The notes under the pieces are model-generated. The model ran no database searches. It saw nothing but the letters and a program-made list of their open reading frames with translations, and had not been told where the DNA came from. From Euonymus europaeus (Eukaryota > Streptophyta > Magnoliopsida > Celastrales > Celastraceae), in the NCBI GenBank assembly GCA_963580455.1, contig OY756962.1, forward strand, positions 27,789,001-27,853,000: a stretch of DNA of 64,000 nt, in the 5' to 3' direction. The position numbers and the translations under genes are program-made. Every line of letters begins with the position of its first letter. Position 1 is the stretch's first letter. This document shows, piece after piece, positions 63,701 through 64,000 of this stretch.

Positions 63701-64000
63701 GGTTTCTTTACGTAAACGGTTTTATGAATATCCGTTGACTCCGAGTTCTGAATTCGGTGATTTTTAGCTTGATTTCACACTACTTTTCAAGCTCTACGAT
63801 TATGGAGTTTCGGATTTTGATTTCAGAACTCGTGGCTAGTTGGTCTCGTTTCACCTAGTTAGCCGCGAAATGTGGTTTCTTTACGTAAACGGTTTTATGA
63901 ATATTGGTTGACTCCGAGTTCTGAATTCGGAGATTTTTAGCTTGATTTCACACTAATTTTCGAGCTCTACAATCCTGGGTTTTCGGATTTCGATTTTAGA
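60770..64000 (+). repeat. Rearranged 14-mer copies at the right edge
   Basis: 60770-61461 is a four-monomer fragment: types 1 and 2; then 61116, which has the 5' part of an ordinary monomer (CTCCGAG) joined to the CTATTTTTCG plus CAGCTAGTTGGTCTCG end of type 13; then type 14. 61462-63883 is again 14 monomers (2,422 bp), but types 10-12 are missing and an extra type 13, type 14/11-like and type 12 group (63019, 63192, 63365) compensates. The final monomer (63884) is cut by the window end. Confidence 0.85.

Larger units (their letters stand above)
1..64000 (+). repeat. 173-bp satellite DNA array, 370 full monomers plus a partial one
   Basis: The recurring CGTAAACGG marks monomer starts at 1, 174, 335, 508, 681 and so on to 63884. 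Summing the observed lengths (354 of 173 bp, ten of 161, four of 172, one of 168, one of 175) reproduces the last start exactly, so there is no room for an inserted element. All monomers are head to tail in one orientation. Each carries an EcoRI-type GAATTC near monomer position 40 and a GAGCTC near position 80, with few exceptions. Both ends run out of the window. Such arrays are typical of eukaryotic centromeric or pericentromeric heterochromatin; that placement is inference, since nothing here shows CENH3 binding or chromosome position. I do not recognise the family by name. Confidence 0.98.

Noticed and set aside
1..64000. CENP-B box
   Set aside because: I compared the TTCG-containing segments on both strands with NTTCGNNNNANNCGGGN. 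The closest (TTTCGAGCTCTACGATC) lacks the A and the CGGG half. No match was found by eye.
1..64000. Assignment to a named satellite family or species (for example Rhynchospora Tyba, about 172 bp, or other plant centromere repeats near 170-180 bp)
   Set aside because: Only the length is similar. I cannot match the sequence to any named family from memory; a database search with one monomer would settle it.

Overview
The whole 64 kb window is one uninterrupted tandem satellite DNA array. I found no supportable protein-coding gene, RNA gene, transposable element, CRISPR array or unique sequence. The unit is a monomer of 173 bp, about 42% GC by hand count on one monomer. Every copy lies in the same orientation. 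Taking the recurring CGTAAACGG as the start, I followed monomer starts from position 1 to 63884. The spacing closes exactly: 370 complete monomers plus a final partial one of 117 bp. Of these, 354 are 173 bp, ten are 161 bp, four are 172 bp, one is 168 bp and one is 175 bp. The array runs off both ends of the window.

This is eukaryotic nuclear heterochromatin-type DNA, most plausibly a centromeric or pericentromeric satellite. Monomer length near that of a nucleosome, single orientation, head-to-tail arrangement and higher-order repeats (HORs) all fit that. A plant or an invertebrate are both possible. I do not recognise the monomer as a named satellite family, and nothing in the sequence proves the species or a centromere function. 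No canonical CENP-B box was seen.

The array is layered into local HORs whose unit changes every few kilobases. From left to right I read: an 11-mer of 1,890 bp (1-3780, then shortened or mosaic copies to about 6865); mosaic sequence with a recent 507-bp trimer duplication (8238-9251); 7-mer and 8-mer blocks (about 9.6-16 kb); mosaic sequence with a 519-bp trimer duplication (18235-19272) and partial 6-mer; a 9-mer of 1,545 bp (21003-24092); 13-mers of 2,249 bp (23747-28244) and about 2,251 bp (28937 onward); a 12-mer of 2,076 bp (32745-36896); a 5-mer duplication of 865 bp (40357-42086); another 13-mer (41222-45200); a block built around an amplified chimeric monomer (48142-53158); and a 14-mer of 2,422 bp (53159-64000). 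The 161-bp monomers occur only left of 23055. A cassette of four diagnostic monomers dominates only right of about 37.6 kb.

Within the monomer, variation concentrates around monomer positions 86-110, while the segment running across the monomer junction is nearly constant. That constant segment carries a 10-bp perfect palindrome (TTTACGTAAA) and a 17-bp near-perfect dyad centred on the EcoRI site. One monomer (29802-29976) carries a clear fold-back template-switch mutation that makes a perfect 13-bp hairpin stem. The only noteworthy open reading frame (60 codons, 55281-55463) is a by-product of a 1-bp deletion and is not a gene.
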